The notes beneath the pieces were generated by a model. It was not told where the DNA came from. It was given only the letters and a program-made list of their open reading frames with translations, and searched no databases. Positions 50,262-60,280 of a stretch of 64,000 nucleotides of DNA are shown piece after piece (position 1 is the first letter of the stretch; each line of letters begins with the position of its first letter). The DNA comes from Planctomycetota bacterium (GTDB taxonomy: Bacteria; Planctomycetota; B15-G4). The position numbers were made by a program, and so were the translations under genes. The DNA is taken from assembly GCA_029245865.1 (NCBI GenBank), contig JAQWOM010000038.1, positions 1 to 64,000 of the forward strand, in the 5' to 3' direction.

Positions 50262-51602
50262 ATGCCGCGCCGCACTTTGCTGTCGATTGCAGCCCTGGTC
50301 GTCTGCCTCACTTGCGTTTCGTGTGCTGCTTCGAGCGGCGAGGGTGCGGCGCGAGCTGCTGACGCTTTTGTTCCGCTGTTTGATGGTGAATCTCTTGATG
50401 GCTGGGTGCGGGTGAATGGGGCACCAGATACATTTGTCGCGCGTGATGGAATGATTGTCTGTGATGGACACCCGACCTGCGTACTGCGCACCGAGCGCAT
50501 GTACGAAAACTTCATCCTTGAGATGGAGTACCGGCACGCCACGGCGGGTGGCAATGCGGGGCTGTTTGTGTGGTCAGATCCACTGCCTTACATCGGAGTG
50601 CCTTTTACGCGCTCCATCGAAGTGCAGGTCATGGATGGCGTCGAAACTGAAAACTACACGAGCCATGGCGACATCTTTTCTATCTGGGGCGCGAAAATGA
50701 CGCCCGACCGGCCACATCCCAATGGCTGGGAGCGTTGCTTGCCCAGCGAAAAGCGCGCGAACCCTGCACCAGAATGGAATCACTATCGTGTGACTTGCGT
50801 GGACGGGAGCATTGGCCTCGAGGTGAATGGGGTGCGTGTCAGCGGAGCGACCGACGTTTCGCCGCGCAAGGGATACATCTGCCTTGAGTCCGAGGGGAGC
50901 GAAGTGCACTTCCGCAACCTTCGTATCAAGGAACTGCCGGCGGCCGAGCCTCCACTCTCGCCGGATATGGTCGCTCATGCAGCACGCGGTTTCCGATCCC
51001 TGTATTCAGGTAAAGATCTCACGGGGTGGGAAGTCGCTCCGGTGAACGAAGGACATTGGACGGCTGAAGGTTGGCGGCTGGTCTACGATGGCGAAGGAGA
51101 CACGCTGTGGACTGAAGAGTCCTTCGGCGATTTTGAACTGATGGCCGATTGGCGATGGGTCGGAGAGCCGCGCCCAGGCGTCGCGCCGTTGATCAATGCC
51201 GATGGGACGCCCACTCTCGATGAGGAGGGCCGGCAGCTCTCACAAGAGGTTCCGCACGATGGCGACAGCGGCATCTATCTACGTGGCAACAGCAAGAGCC
51301 AGGTGAATATCTGGGGCTGGCCCATCGGGTCGGGTGAAGTCTACGGCTATCGAACTGATGGGAGCATGCCTCCAGAAGTTCGCGAGGGCGTCACACCGCG
51401 CGTGGCCGCAGATGCCCCCTTTGGCAAGTGGAACCGCTTTCACATCACGATGATCGGAGATCGTTTGACGGTTGTCCTGAATGGAGAGACGGTGCTGCAG
51501 AACGCTCAACTCCCTGGTGTCCCGCCGGAAGGGAAGCTCGCCTTGCAGCACCACGGGGCTGCGCTCGAGTTCGCCAACATCTTTGTGCGTGAGATCAACT
51601 GA
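50262..51602 (+). CDS. Exported lipoprotein-like protein with two DUF1080 domains
   Basis: 446 residues. GGAG lies about 11 bases before the ATG at 50262. A signal peptide ends near VSCAASSGEG, with Cys suggesting a lipoprotein. Two DUF1080 (3-keto-disaccharide hydrolase-like, concanavalin fold) domains follow, each opening with L(F/Y)xGxxLxGW: FVPLFDGESLDGWVRV near residue 36 and FRSLYSGKDLTGWEVA near 250. Both contain the NxGxFxW/SGIYLRG-type strand pairs. It is likely periplasmic or surface-exposed carbohydrate chemistry. It lies between two other DUF1080 genes on the same strand. Confidence 0.9.
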   Translation: MPRRTLLSIAALVVCLTCVSCAASSGEGAARAADAFVPLFDGESLDGWVRVNGAPDTFVARDGMIVCDGHPTCVLRTERMYENFILEMEYRHATAGGNAGLFVWSDPLPYIGVPFTRSIEVQVMDGVETENYTSHGDIFSIWGAKMTPDRPHPNGWERCLPSEKRANPAPEWNHYRVTCVDGSIGLEVNGVRVSGATDVSPRKGYICLESEGSEVHFRNLRIKELPAAEPPLSPDMVAHAARGFRSLYSGKDLTGWEVAPVNEGHWTAEGWRLVYDGEGDTLWTEESFGDFELMADWRWVGEPRPGVAPLINADGTPTLDEEGRQLSQEVPHDGDSGIYLRGNSKSQVNIWGWPIGSGEVYGYRTDGSMPPEVREGVTPRVAADAPFGKWNRFHITMIGDRLTVVLNGETVLQNAQLPGVPPEGKLALQHHGAALEFANIFVREIN

Positions 51603-51663
51603 GCATCCACTGGAGAGCGAGGTGTCAGTCGAAGACCGTGTGGCAATTTCTCGGGAGACGACC

Positions 51664-54600
51664 ATGCTGCTGACGCCGCGAATCTTTACAGCCATTCGGC
51701 TGGGAATCCTGGTGGGGTACTTGTCCGGATTGATCTCGGGGCAAGAAGCGGAGAGCCATTCGGCAGACCCTGCTGCCCACCTTTCCGTCCCCGACGGATT
51801 AGAGGTCACACTCGTGGCCGAATCGCCGCTGCTCTACAACCCCACGGCGATGGATGTCGATGCACGTGGGCGCCTGTGGGTTACAGAGGCTGTCAACTAC
51901 CGCCGCTGGAACGGCCGCAACCCCGGTCATGAGTTGCCCGGTGGGGACCGAGTCGTGATCCTTGAGGACACCACGGGCGATGGTGTTTATGACGCGAGCA
52001 AAGTGTTCGTGCAGGAAGAGGCCCTCGTCTCTCCGCTAGGCATCGCCGTCATTGGCCAGAGCGTCTACGTCTCATGTTCTCCGGATTTGATCGTCTACAC
52101 CGACAGAGATGGTGACGATGTGCCTGACGAGAGGCGGGTGTTGCTTTCGGGATTTGGCGGACATGATCACGACCACGGTCTGCATTCGATGGTTTTCGGT
52201 CCGGATGGTCGTCACTACCTCGCAGCGGGCAATGCCGGGCCACATCTGGTCACCGATGCGGGTGGGCAGTCTCTTCGCTCGGGAAGTCTTTATTCCGGTG
52301 GCGGTCAGTTCACCGCCGACAACAAGCCGGGCTTGATCAGTGACGATGGTCGAGCATGGACAGGTGGCTTGGCTTTGCGCATGGAGCAGGATGCAACAGA
52401 TTTGACGGTCGTTGCGCACAACTTCCGCAACAACTACGAGCTGACACTCGATGCTTTCGGAAATGTTTTCCAAAGCGACAACGACGATGATGGGAATCAA
52501 GGTTGTCGTTTCTTGTGGTGCATGGAAGGTGGGAATCACGGGTATTTTTCCGCCGACGGTTCACGCTCTTGGTCTGCGGATCGACGGCCGGGGCAATCGA
52601 CACAGGATGCGCATTGGCACCAGGATGATCCGGGCGTCGTGCCGGCGGGAACCATCACCGGTGCAGGCGGGCCAACGGGCGTCGCGATGTACGAAGGCCA
52701 GCTTCTGAAACCCTGGATCGACGGGAATCTACTGGCCACCGATGCAGGGGCAGGTGCGCTGTACGCCTTTGACGTCATGCCCAAGGGAGCGGGCTTTCAA
52801 CTCGAGACGACCGCTTTGCTCGGTGGGCGCGAGGCGGATGAGAGCCGTGATGCACGGTGGTTTCGTCCTAGCGATGTGGTGGTGGATGTGGATGGCACGG
52901 TGCTGGTGGCAGACTGGTTTGACCCTGGAGTGGGTGGTCACGCCATGGGAGATCGAGAGACTTACGGCCGCATCCTTCGGGTCGCCCCTGAAGGTCACCG
53001 CCGGTTTGTCCCCGGTCCCGATGTCACCCGCCTCGCCGGTGCCGTGGAAGCTTTGAATGGTCCGACGGTCAGCGGGCGGGCCGAGGCGTGGAGGGCGCTC
53101 CAAGCTCGTCTTGAGGACATGACAACAGTCGAGGAAACCGTCTCCGCTCTGCGCTCGCAGTTCGAAAGCTCAGACCCTCGGGTTCGGGCACGGGCCCTCT
53201 GGGTTCTTGGAACAGCGGGTGACGAGGGACTGGCTCGTGCCAGCGCGGCCTTGCATGATCCGCACCCCGAGGTCCGTGTGACGGCCATCCGGGTTCTTTC
53301 CCGGCGCCTGCTGGAGCATTCACCCGAGGCTTTTCTGAGCCTGGTCGGGAGCCTCGCCGAAGATCCATCTCCTGCCGTGCGGCGGGAGTTGGCCCTGGCG
53401 CTGAGGGACATGAGCTGGCCTCTCTGTGGAGAGACCTTGGTCGCGCTTTGTCGCCAACTCGATCCCGAAGACCGTTTCGAAATCGAAGCACTGGGCGTGG
53501 GGGCTGATGGCAAGCAAGAGCAACTCTTCGCACGCTTGATCGAAGATGCTGGCGAGGCCGGAGCGCCTACTCGTTGGGACAGTCGGCTCGCGCGCCTTGC
53601 ATGGCGGTTGCATCCAGATTCTGCCGTGTCAGCTTTTGCCGAGCGCGCGCAGGCTGAAGAGTTGCCCGTTTCCGAACGCAAGATGGCTCTCGATGCGCTG
53701 GCTTTCGTGCCGACGCGCGAGGCTGCCGACGCCATGTTGGACCTGGCGCTGGCCGGGCCATCGGACACAGTTGAAGCGGCGCGCTGGTGGGTCGATTTTC
53801 GGATTGGCAACGATTGGCGTGACCACGATCTCGGAGAGCAGTTGGATTCTCATGGCGTCGACTCCGCAGAGATCATCTGGACCAGTGAACTCGTGACACG
53901 TGGCGGCATCGATGTGGATGTGGATGTGTCGGGTGGGCAAGTGCTGTGGCTGATTGCAGATGATGCCGGGAACGGGAACGGTTGCGATTGGGTGGATTGG
54001 TTGCACCCGCGTCTGGTCGGGCCTTCCGGGGAACTTGATCTCACGAAGGAGGAGTGGGTCGAAGCGAAGACGGCGTGGGGGAGCGTGAGGCGCGGGCTCG
54101 ATTGCGAGGGTGGCGAACTTCGTGTGGACGGCATCGAAACCTCTGATGGAATCGGGACTCACGCGCCAACACATATCGGTTTCAAGATTCCGGACGGATA
54201 CGAACGTTTCACGGCATTCGCAGGCGTGGATGACACGGGGGCGACTCGTCCAGGGGCGCCCACCTCGGTGCACTTCTCGGTCGGCGTTGAACGAGCACCA
54301 GGCATTGACGGATTGCTGGCTTTGCGGGATGTGGTTCTGGATACGGATGCAGAAGAAGAGGTGCGGGAAGCCGCTGCCCTGGAGTTGGCCGAGGATCCAC
54401 TCGGGGGGCATCTCGCGCTTGCACTCGCAGCGGATGGCAACCTGGGCGAGGATTTACACGAACTGGTTGGCGAGGCGTTGTTCCGGCATCCGGATTTTGC
54501 CGTTCGTGCGCTGGCGAGCGCCTTTTTTACGAGAGCTGATGCCTCAGGAGAGCCTCTTCCCCCGGTGGACGAGTTGCTCGCCTTGGAAGGTGATCCGGTG

Positions 54601-55632
54601 CACGGCCGCGACGTTTTTCTCTCGAAAGAGACGCAGTGTGCGACGTGTCACGCTGTGACGCGTGATGGTGTGCGGCGTGGTGGTGATCTCGGCCCCGAGC
54701 TCACAAGCATCGCTTCGAAGTACGGTGCGCCGGAGTTGCTCGACGCAATTCTCAATCCGAATGCGGGTGTCGCATTCGGTTATGAGACCTGGAGCTGGGA
54801 AGAGCGCTCTGGGCGCGTGGTGAGCGGGTTTTTGCTTGCTGAGTCTGAAGATCAACTCGTGATCAAGGACACCACGGGCAAGCGGCAGGTTCTGGATGCA
54901 GGTGAGGTTGTCGGGCGGCGGCAGCACAAGCTGTCCACCATGCCCGAAGGACTTGCGCTGGGGATGACGGCCCAGGACCTCGCCGATTTGTTGGCCTTTT
55001 TGCGTGAAGATGTTCACGAGCCGTTGCAGCGAGGTGCGCCTCTCACCCTTCTCGGATCTGGGGCAGATGGGTCTTTGACGGGGCTGGAGGGGTGGGTCGA
55101 GCAACCAGGGGGTGCAGTGCTTGAAGACATGCGGGCCTGGTCTGCCGGAGAAGGAGCTTTGCTCTGCGAGGGGCAGCCCATCGGGTACTTGCGGACGAGA
55201 GAGCGTTTCACCAATTACGAACTGGAGTTGGAGTGGCGCTTTGACCCGGAGCTTGGAGCGGGGAACTCTGGCGTTTTGCTGCGTGTGATCGGTGAGGACA
55301 AGGTCTGGCCGAAGAGCATTGAATCGCAGCTGCACGCAGGGAATGCCGGCGATCTCTGGAACATCGAGTCCTTCGGCATGGCGGCAGATCTTTCGCGCAC
55401 GAGTGGCCGGCGTACGACTCGTCGGGCGCCGTCTAGCGAGAAGCCACTCGGTGAGTGGAATCACTCTCGCATCACCCTGGACCGTGGACGTCTCGAAGTG
55501 GTCGTGAATGGTGTCGTGCAGAACACAGCCACCTGGTGCGATGAAGTTCCCGGTTACATCGCCCTGCAGTCGGAGGGCGCGCCCATCCAGTTCCGGAATG
55601 TGGTGCTCACGCCCTTGTTGCGGTCCAGGTAG
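51664..55632 (+). CDS. PVC-type multidomain cytochrome: beta-propeller, HEAT repeats, NPCBM, heme-c and DUF1080
   Basis: About 1322 residues with a signal peptide (RLGILVGYLSGLISG). Order: a PVC-type beta-propeller (about 35-440; AMDVDARGRLWVTEAVNYR), HEAT-like repeats (about 500-650), an NPCBM-like carbohydrate-binding domain (about 750-880; GIDVDVDVSGGQVLWLIADDAG, GIGTHAPTHIGFKIP), a heme-c domain with C992-A-T-C-H996, and a DUF1080 domain (about 1130-1320). In this planctomycete-expanded group the propeller and cytochrome are thought to form an extracytoplasmic sugar dehydrogenase. GGGAG precedes the ATG at 51664. Electrons could enter the caa3 chain encoded upstream. Confidence 0.92.
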   Translation: MLLTPRIFTAIRLGILVGYLSGLISGQEAESHSADPAAHLSVPDGLEVTLVAESPLLYNPTAMDVDARGRLWVTEAVNYRRWNGRNPGHELPGGDRVVILEDTTGDGVYDASKVFVQEEALVSPLGIAVIGQSVYVSCSPDLIVYTDRDGDDVPDERRVLLSGFGGHDHDHGLHSMVFGPDGRHYLAAGNAGPHLVTDAGGQSLRSGSLYSGGGQFTADNKPGLISDDGRAWTGGLALRMEQDATDLTVVAHNFRNNYELTLDAFGNVFQSDNDDDGNQGCRFLWCMEGGNHGYFSADGSRSWSADRRPGQSTQDAHWHQDDPGVVPAGTITGAGGPTGVAMYEGQLLKPWIDGNLLATDAGAGALYAFDVMPKGAGFQLETTALLGGREADESRDARWFRPSDVVVDVDGTVLVADWFDPGVGGHAMGDRETYGRILRVAPEGHRRFVPGPDVTRLAGAVEALNGPTVSGRAEAWRALQARLEDMTTVEETVSALRSQFESSDPRVRARALWVLGTAGDEGLARASAALHDPHPEVRVTAIRVLSRRLLEHSPEAFLSLVGSLAEDPSPAVRRELALALRDMSWPLCGETLVALCRQLDPEDRFEIEALGVGADGKQEQLFARLIEDAGEAGAPTRWDSRLARLAWRLHPDSAVSAFAERAQAEELPVSERKMALDALAFVPTREAADAMLDLALAGPSDTVEAARWWVDFRIGNDWRDHDLGEQLDSHGVDSAEIIWTSELVTRGGIDVDVDVSGGQVLWLIADDAGNGNGCDWVDWLHPRLVGPSGELDLTKEEWVEAKTAWGSVRRGLDCEGGELRVDGIETSDGIGTHAPTHIGFKIPDGYERFTAFAGVDDTGATRPGAPTSVHFSVGVERAPGIDGLLALRDVVLDTDAEEEVREAAALELAEDPLGGHLALALAADGNLGEDLHELVGEALFRHPDFAVRALASAFFTRADASGEPLPPVDELLALEGDPVHGRDVFLSKETQCATCHAVTRDGVRRGGDLGPELTSIASKYGAPELLDAILNPNAGVAFGYETWSWEERSGRVVSGFLLAESEDQLVIKDTTGKRQVLDAGEVVGRRQHKLSTMPEGLALGMTAQDLADLLAFLREDVHEPLQRGAPLTLLGSGADGSLTGLEGWVEQPGGAVLEDMRAWSAGEGALLCEGQPIGYLRTRERFTNYELELEWRFDPELGAGNSGVLLRVIGEDKVWPKSIESQLHAGNAGDLWNIESFGMAADLSRTSGRRTTRRAPSSEKPLGEWNHSRITLDRGRLEVVVNGVVQNTATWCDEVPGYIALQSEGAPIQFRNVVLTPLLRSR

Positions 55633-55661
55633 AGCGCGAACCGAGGGTGGCCGCGTTTCGG

Positions 55662-56396
55662 TCAGTCGAGACGCAGGATCTTGATGTTGCGATAACGGAC
55701 AGGGTCGCCATGGTCTTGCAGTGCGATGTGCCCCTTGCGGGCTCGCCCGTAGTCTGGCCACTGCGCGAACTTGCTGGATGCGACTTGCGCTTCCCATTCC
55801 GGGCTGAGCAATTCGTAGTCAACAATCAGTGTCCCATTGAGCCAATGTTGCACTCGCTGGCCCTGCACGCGAAGGATGACATCATTCCAGGAGCCGACAG
55901 GGAGTACGGTGGTCTCGGTGGGTGCATTGAGCCCGAAGTTTGATCCGGCGGACGTCAGTGGGTTCTTGCCATCGGGGTGCAGCACATTGTCCAGGACTTG
56001 CATTTCTGGGCCCGTCTCATAAGCCCCTCCATGTTCTTCCGTGACGCGGAAGAAGATGCCGCTGTTGCCTCCCGAGGCAATCATCCACTGGAGGCGTAGC
56101 TCAAAATCTTGGAACTGCCCCTTCGTGATGAGGTCACCAGCGCGCTCGGAGAGGGTGATGGTGCCGTCGATCGCGGCCCAGCCGCGCGGTGGGCTGTCGC
56201 GTCGAAACCCACGCCAGCCTTCGAGCGTTTGGCCGTTGAACAGCAATTGCCATCCGGCCTCTCGCTCCGCGCGCGACAATGTGTTGGGTGCTGTGCCCTG
56301 CTTGCCCAAGATCTTTCCTGAGGAACAGGCCGTCCCGAGGCTCAGCAAACAGGCGCTCAGAGCTGTGAGAAGGAGTTGACGATTGAGAAAAGTCAC
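55662..56396 (-). CDS. DUF1080 lipoprotein-like protein
   Basis: 244 residues. Starts at a GTG that overlaps the MFS transporter stop (GTGA). Signal peptide with LSLGTACSSG, a plausible lipidation Cys. A single DUF1080 domain: WQLLFNGQTLEGWRGF, DFELRLQWMIASGGNSGIFFRV, GPEMQVLDN and GSWNDVILRVQGQRVQHWLNG. This is the classic single-domain form assigned to 3-keto-disaccharide hydrolysis. It is coupled to a sugar/nucleoside-type MFS permease. Confidence 0.91.
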   Translation of the reverse strand: MTFLNRQLLLTALSACLLSLGTACSSGKILGKQGTAPNTLSRAEREAGWQLLFNGQTLEGWRGFRRDSPPRGWAAIDGTITLSERAGDLITKGQFQDFELRLQWMIASGGNSGIFFRVTEEHGGAYETGPEMQVLDNVLHPDGKNPLTSAGSNFGLNAPTETTVLPVGSWNDVILRVQGQRVQHWLNGTLIVDYELLSPEWEAQVASSKFAQWPDYGRARKGHIALQDHGDPVRYRNIKILRLD

Positions 56397-57691
56397 GAGG
56401 CGTTCTCTGTGCGCGGTGAGCTTGAGGGGTAGAAGCAGACAAGGAGCAGCAGGCACGCAAGGCTAGCCCACATGGGAACGCTGAAGAGTTTGGTGTAGTC
56501 CATCGCGCCAGCTTCGCTGGTTGCCCATTCTGCGAGGGCGCCGGCCAGCTTGCTGCCGACGATGATGCCGATGCCGACGATCACCAGGTTGAACAGGCTT
56601 TGCGCACTGGCCCGGACATCGCCCGTGGTTTCTTCATCGACAATCATGAAGGCGACAAAGATGAAGCAGCCGAAGCACAGTCCGTGAAGGGCAATACCCG
56701 CCATGATCAGGGGAACCGACTCTGAGCCGTAAGCAAAGATCGCCATGCGTCCGGCATAGGCCAGCAAGCCCACGGACAGTAGCGATTTACGTGAGACGCT
56801 CTTCGAGACGATGGGGATGAGCGCGAGCACTGCAATCTCTGCCACCTGGCCGATGGTCATGAGCCCGCCGCCGCCGACGCCAAAGATTTGATTGATGGTG
56901 TTGCTGGCGTCGCTTTGAATGTTGCTCAGAAAGCCCGCTGTGTGCACGAAATAAAGCTGATGGATGCAACTCACAGGCACAGCTAGCAGGAAGAGCGTTA
57001 GCAACGGGTTGCGCTTGATCTCGACCAGTGCTTCTGCCGTGGCGTTCTTCTGCTTGCCTGCGCTCGGTGGAGTGTGAGGCAGGAAGAAGCAGTAGATGCC
57101 CATGAGTGCGCCGAGGATGGCGCTGACCCGAAAGGCATCAGCGCGCCCCGCATCTTGCGCTGCAGCAATGACTTCGTCTGTTGCGCCTGCCGGTGTGTAC
57201 TCGCGAAGCAACCACTGCCCGATGCCAATCCCGACGACGATCCAGCCGAGTGTGCCCCAGAGACGAATCTTTCCGAAGTCACGGTCACGGTCTGGGATGT
57301 GGTGAAAGGAAAGGCTGTTGGTCAGGGCGAGAGTTGGCGAATAGATGATGGAGTAGGCGAGCGAGAACCAGAGGAACCCGCTGTAAGTGTCAATGGATCC
57401 GAGTTGCCAGATGAGCAGTGCGCCGGCCAGATGGCTTAGGCCCAGGAAGCGTTCGGTCGAGAACCAGCGGTCAGCGATCTGGCCTGCAATGAAGGGCGCG
57501 ACGATCGCACCCACAGCTCCGACGGCGAAGATGGTTCCGATCTTGTCCGGAGAGAACCCCAGATGTCCTGAGAGGTAGGGCCAGAGCAGGGGCAGCCAGG
57601 CGCCCCAGATGGCGTATTGCAGGAACATCATGAATGAGAGCCGCGCGCCGAGGGCGAAGCCGAGAGGGCGTGCAGGTTCACCGTTCGTCAT
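56393..57691 (-). CDS. MFS transporter, nucleoside:H+ symporter-like (NupG family)
   Basis: 432 residues, about 12 TM helices. The N-terminal LGARLSFMMFLQYAIWGAWLPLLWPYL is typical of the nucleoside:H+ symporter branch, which in planctomycetes is widespread next to Gfo/Idh/MocA and DUF1080 genes and probably moves sugars or derivatives. A loop DRDRDFGKIRLWGTLGWIVVG follows helix 4. It lies downstream of the isomerase gene (64-base gap) in a four-gene minus-strand cluster. Confidence 0.9.
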   Translation of the reverse strand: MTNGEPARPLGFALGARLSFMMFLQYAIWGAWLPLLWPYLSGHLGFSPDKIGTIFAVGAVGAIVAPFIAGQIADRWFSTERFLGLSHLAGALLIWQLGSIDTYSGFLWFSLAYSIIYSPTLALTNSLSFHHIPDRDRDFGKIRLWGTLGWIVVGIGIGQWLLREYTPAGATDEVIAAAQDAGRADAFRVSAILGALMGIYCFFLPHTPPSAGKQKNATAEALVEIKRNPLLTLFLLAVPVSCIHQLYFVHTAGFLSNIQSDASNTINQIFGVGGGGLMTIGQVAEIAVLALIPIVSKSVSRKSLLSVGLLAYAGRMAIFAYGSESVPLIMAGIALHGLCFGCFIFVAFMIVDEETTGDVRASAQSLFNLVIVGIGIIVGSKLAGALAEWATSEAGAMDYTKLFSVPMWASLACLLLLVCFYPSSSPRTENAS

Positions 57692-57755
57692 GAAGGAAGA
57701 CTCCGATTTGAAAATAAGGCCTGGGCCTTGGTCGAGGTTTCAGGCTGCGCGCAAT

Positions 57756-58799
57756 TCACTCGCCGAAGGCTGCGTCAAAGGCCACGTTGGATTGTGGGAA
57801 GTCGAGTTGCCTGACGAAGGCGGCCGCCTCGGTGGCTCCATGCTCGCGATCCATCATGGGATCTTCCCACTCCACGGACAGGGGGCCTTCATAGCCCACA
57901 TGATTGAGAATGCGCACGATGCTCTCGAAATCGATACGCCCTCGCCCAGGGCTGCGGAAGTCCCAACTGCGGCCATCAGTTCCGAAGTCTGTGTGGCCTC
58001 CGAAGACGCCTGCTTCGGCCGGATTCTCGGACCACCACACATCCTTGATATGAACGTTGAAGAGGCGGCTTCCGAATTCACGTAAGAATCCGAGGTAGTC
58101 CACGCGCTGATAACCGAAGTGGGAGGGGTCAAAGTTCAGGCCAAAGGCAGGGTGATTGCCGATGGCTTCGAGTGCGCGTCGCGTCGATGCAATGTCGAAG
58201 GCGATTTCTGTCGGATGCACCTCAAGCGCGAAACACACGTTGTGTTCGCGGTAGTCATCAAGGATGGGTGTCCAGCGATCTGCGAAATCTTGAAAGCCCG
58301 CTGCAATCGAACCTGATGGCAAGGGGGGGAAGGCGTACGCAGTATCCCAGATGCGGCTTCCGGTGAAGCCCACAACGACGGTTCGCCCGATCTGCTTGAG
58401 TCGTGCCTTGACCTTCTCGGGCGCCGCATCAAAGAAACGCCGAGCTGCGCGCCCCGTGGCAATCATCTCCTTGGCGGCGCGCTGTCGGACACCTTCGGGA
58501 TCTCCATCACCCCATACATGGGGAGGAAGAATGCCTTCATGCCTCTCGTCGATCTTGTCGCACACCGCCTGGCCAGCAAGGTGATTGCTGATGGCAAATG
58601 AGAGCAGCCCATGGTCCTGCAGCAGATCCCACTTTTCCTTGCAGTAGCTGTCCTCTTCAAGGGCCTGCTGAGGGCTGAAGTGATCGCCCCAGCACGCGAG
58701 TTCAAGCCCGTCGTATCCAAAGGACTTGGCTTTTTTGCACAGGGCTTCCAGCGGCAGGTCGGCCCACTGGCCGGTGAAGAGTGTGACAGGGCGGGGCAT
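57756..58799 (-). CDS. Sugar phosphate isomerase/epimerase-like TIM-barrel protein
   Basis: 347 residues. The start [23 protein letters not shown] places the first barrel strand at the N-terminus, with GAGGATC about 9 bases upstream; the open frame reaches 58856. Metal-ligand candidates: E in [11 protein letters not shown] in [13 protein letters not shown] in [11 protein letters not shown] and E in [11 protein letters not shown]. It is close to the inositol/sugar isomerase proteins paired with Gfo/Idh/MocA oxidoreductases. The next gene upstream is such an oxidoreductase. Confidence 0.92.
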   Translation of the reverse strand: MPRPVTLFTGQWADLPLEALCKKAKSFGYDGLELACWGDHFSPQQALEEDSYCKEKWDLLQDHGLLSFAISNHLAGQAVCDKIDERHEGILPPHVWGDGDPEGVRQRAAKEMIATGRAARRFFDAAPEKVKARLKQIGRTVVVGFTGSRIWDTAYAFPPLPSGSIAAGFQDFADRWTPILDDYREHNVCFALEVHPTEIAFDIASTRRALEAIGNHPAFGLNFDPSHFGYQRVDYLGFLREFGSRLFNVHIKDVWWSENPAEAGVFGGHTDFGTDGRSWDFRSPGRGRIDFESIVRILNHVGYEGPLSVEWEDPMMDREHGATEAAAFVRQLDFPQSNVAFDAAFGE

Positions 58800-58928
58800 G
58801 GGGTGGAGATCCTCGCGCGGGGTGGCGGCTGGACCCGTGGAGCGTGCCTTGGCCACGGGGGCGACAGGGTACCAAGCGCCGAGGAGCTTCGCCGAGTCTG
58901 GGCTGGCCGAGAGACAGCCTGTTCGGGG

Positions 58929-60089
58929 CTACCTCACCTCACGCATCTTGATCGCACAGCGCTCCTTGGCGGAGATCAACGCGGCTTCCAGGACGCGTTG
59001 CGTCTCGTAGGCAGACGCGAAATCCGGAAGAGCGACCGTGGGTTTTTTGCGGGAGAGGGCGCGGACGATGTCAGCGGCCATGTTGGTGAAGCCGTGCTCA
59101 TATCCAAGAACATGCGCATCAGGCCACCAGTTTTCGGCATAGGGATGCTGTCCGGCGACGTTTGTACACATGATTCGACGCCAGCCTGCGGTGCGCGGGC
59201 TCTCGGTTTCGTCGTGAAACCAGAGCACGTTCATGTCCTCAAAATCGAATCGCAGGGACCCCTTGGATCCGTTGATCTCGATGCTGTTGCGGTTCTGGTG
59301 CCCGGCCGCCAGGCGTGTCGCTTCAAAGCTGGCTGTGGCGCCGTTGGTGAGGCTCGCCAGAAAGAGTACGGCATCGTCCACGGTGCTCTTGCCTTTGCCA
59401 GGGCGCTTGGCTGTCGATCCGGGCCGGACGCGTTCCTTGATGAACGTGCGTGCGACAGCTCCATGGACCTCGGTGATCTCTTCGCCGGTGACAAAACGCG
59501 TCATGTCCACGATGTGTGCGTTGAGGTCGCCATGTGCCCCACTGCCTGCACGCTTTTTGTCAAAGCGCCAACTGAGAGGTGTTTTCGGACCACCCCAACT
59601 CTGAAGGTAGTGTGCGCGCACATGGTAGATCGATCCGAGGCGACCTTCGGCTACGAGTTGATGTGCCAAGGCAACAGCCGGGCAGCGTCGGTAGTTGAAC
59701 CAGACAAACGTTTTTCCCTTGGCACGTTTCGCAGCATCTTTCATGTCGCGGGCCTCGGCCAACGTGGATGCCAGCGGTTTCTCACATGCGACATGCTTGC
59801 CTGCTTCGAGCATCGCGAGTGCCTGTTCTTTGTGCACGTGATTGGGTGTGCCGATATCTACAAGGTCAATCGACGTATCCTCTGCGATGTCTTTCCAGCG
59901 CACCGTCCAGTTCGGCCAGCCCCATTGCGCGGCGAAGGCCTCGAGTTCCTGGGCATCGCGTGCGGCAATTGTGTGCAGAGCAATAGGGCGCGGTAGATCG
60001 AAAAAGCAACCGGCCTGTCGCCACGCGTTGCTGTGTGCGCGACCCATGAACTTGGCGCCGATGAGTGCGACCTGGAGCGGGCGGGGCAT
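58929..60089 (-). CDS. Gfo/Idh/MocA-family oxidoreductase (cytosolic)
   Basis: 386 residues, no signal peptide. VALIGAKFMGRAHSNAW is the Rossmann motif, and EKP is in GKHVACEKPLASTLAEA. The substrate domain has GAHGDLNAHIVDMTRFV. It opens the minus-strand catabolic cluster (oxidoreductase, isomerase, MFS permease, DUF1080 protein) and probably interconverts a hydroxy- and keto-sugar or inositol. Confidence 0.93.
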   Translation of the reverse strand: MPRPLQVALIGAKFMGRAHSNAWRQAGCFFDLPRPIALHTIAARDAQELEAFAAQWGWPNWTVRWKDIAEDTSIDLVDIGTPNHVHKEQALAMLEAGKHVACEKPLASTLAEARDMKDAAKRAKGKTFVWFNYRRCPAVALAHQLVAEGRLGSIYHVRAHYLQSWGGPKTPLSWRFDKKRAGSGAHGDLNAHIVDMTRFVTGEEITEVHGAVARTFIKERVRPGSTAKRPGKGKSTVDDAVLFLASLTNGATASFEATRLAAGHQNRNSIEINGSKGSLRFDFEDMNVLWFHDETESPRTAGWRRIMCTNVAGQHPYAENWWPDAHVLGYEHGFTNMAADIVRALSRKKPTVALPDFASAYETQRVLEAALISAKERCAIKMREVR

Positions 60090-60280
60090 GGCTGGTTTCC
60101 GTGCGAGGCTCTGGACTCTGACGGGCGCCCATGGCGGCGCCCATCAGAGTGCCATCCCATCGGACAGAGGGGGCTGGCGCAAGGGGGCGCCTCTGGGGGC
60201 TTCGAGAGGGGCCGTCCGGGGCCGATAGGTGAGCCCGAGGTCCGAGCCGGTATCCTGCGCCCCTCTCTTGGAGCGTGACC

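Noticed and set aside
54544-55797. 417-codon minus-strand frame under the PVC-type protein
   Set aside because: Arg/Pro-rich with no motif, overlapping a well-supported gene across its heme-c and DUF1080 domains.
58611-59996. 461-codon plus-strand frame across the isomerase and oxidoreductase genes
   Set aside because: It spans two real minus-strand genes and the gap between them and has no recognisable domain.
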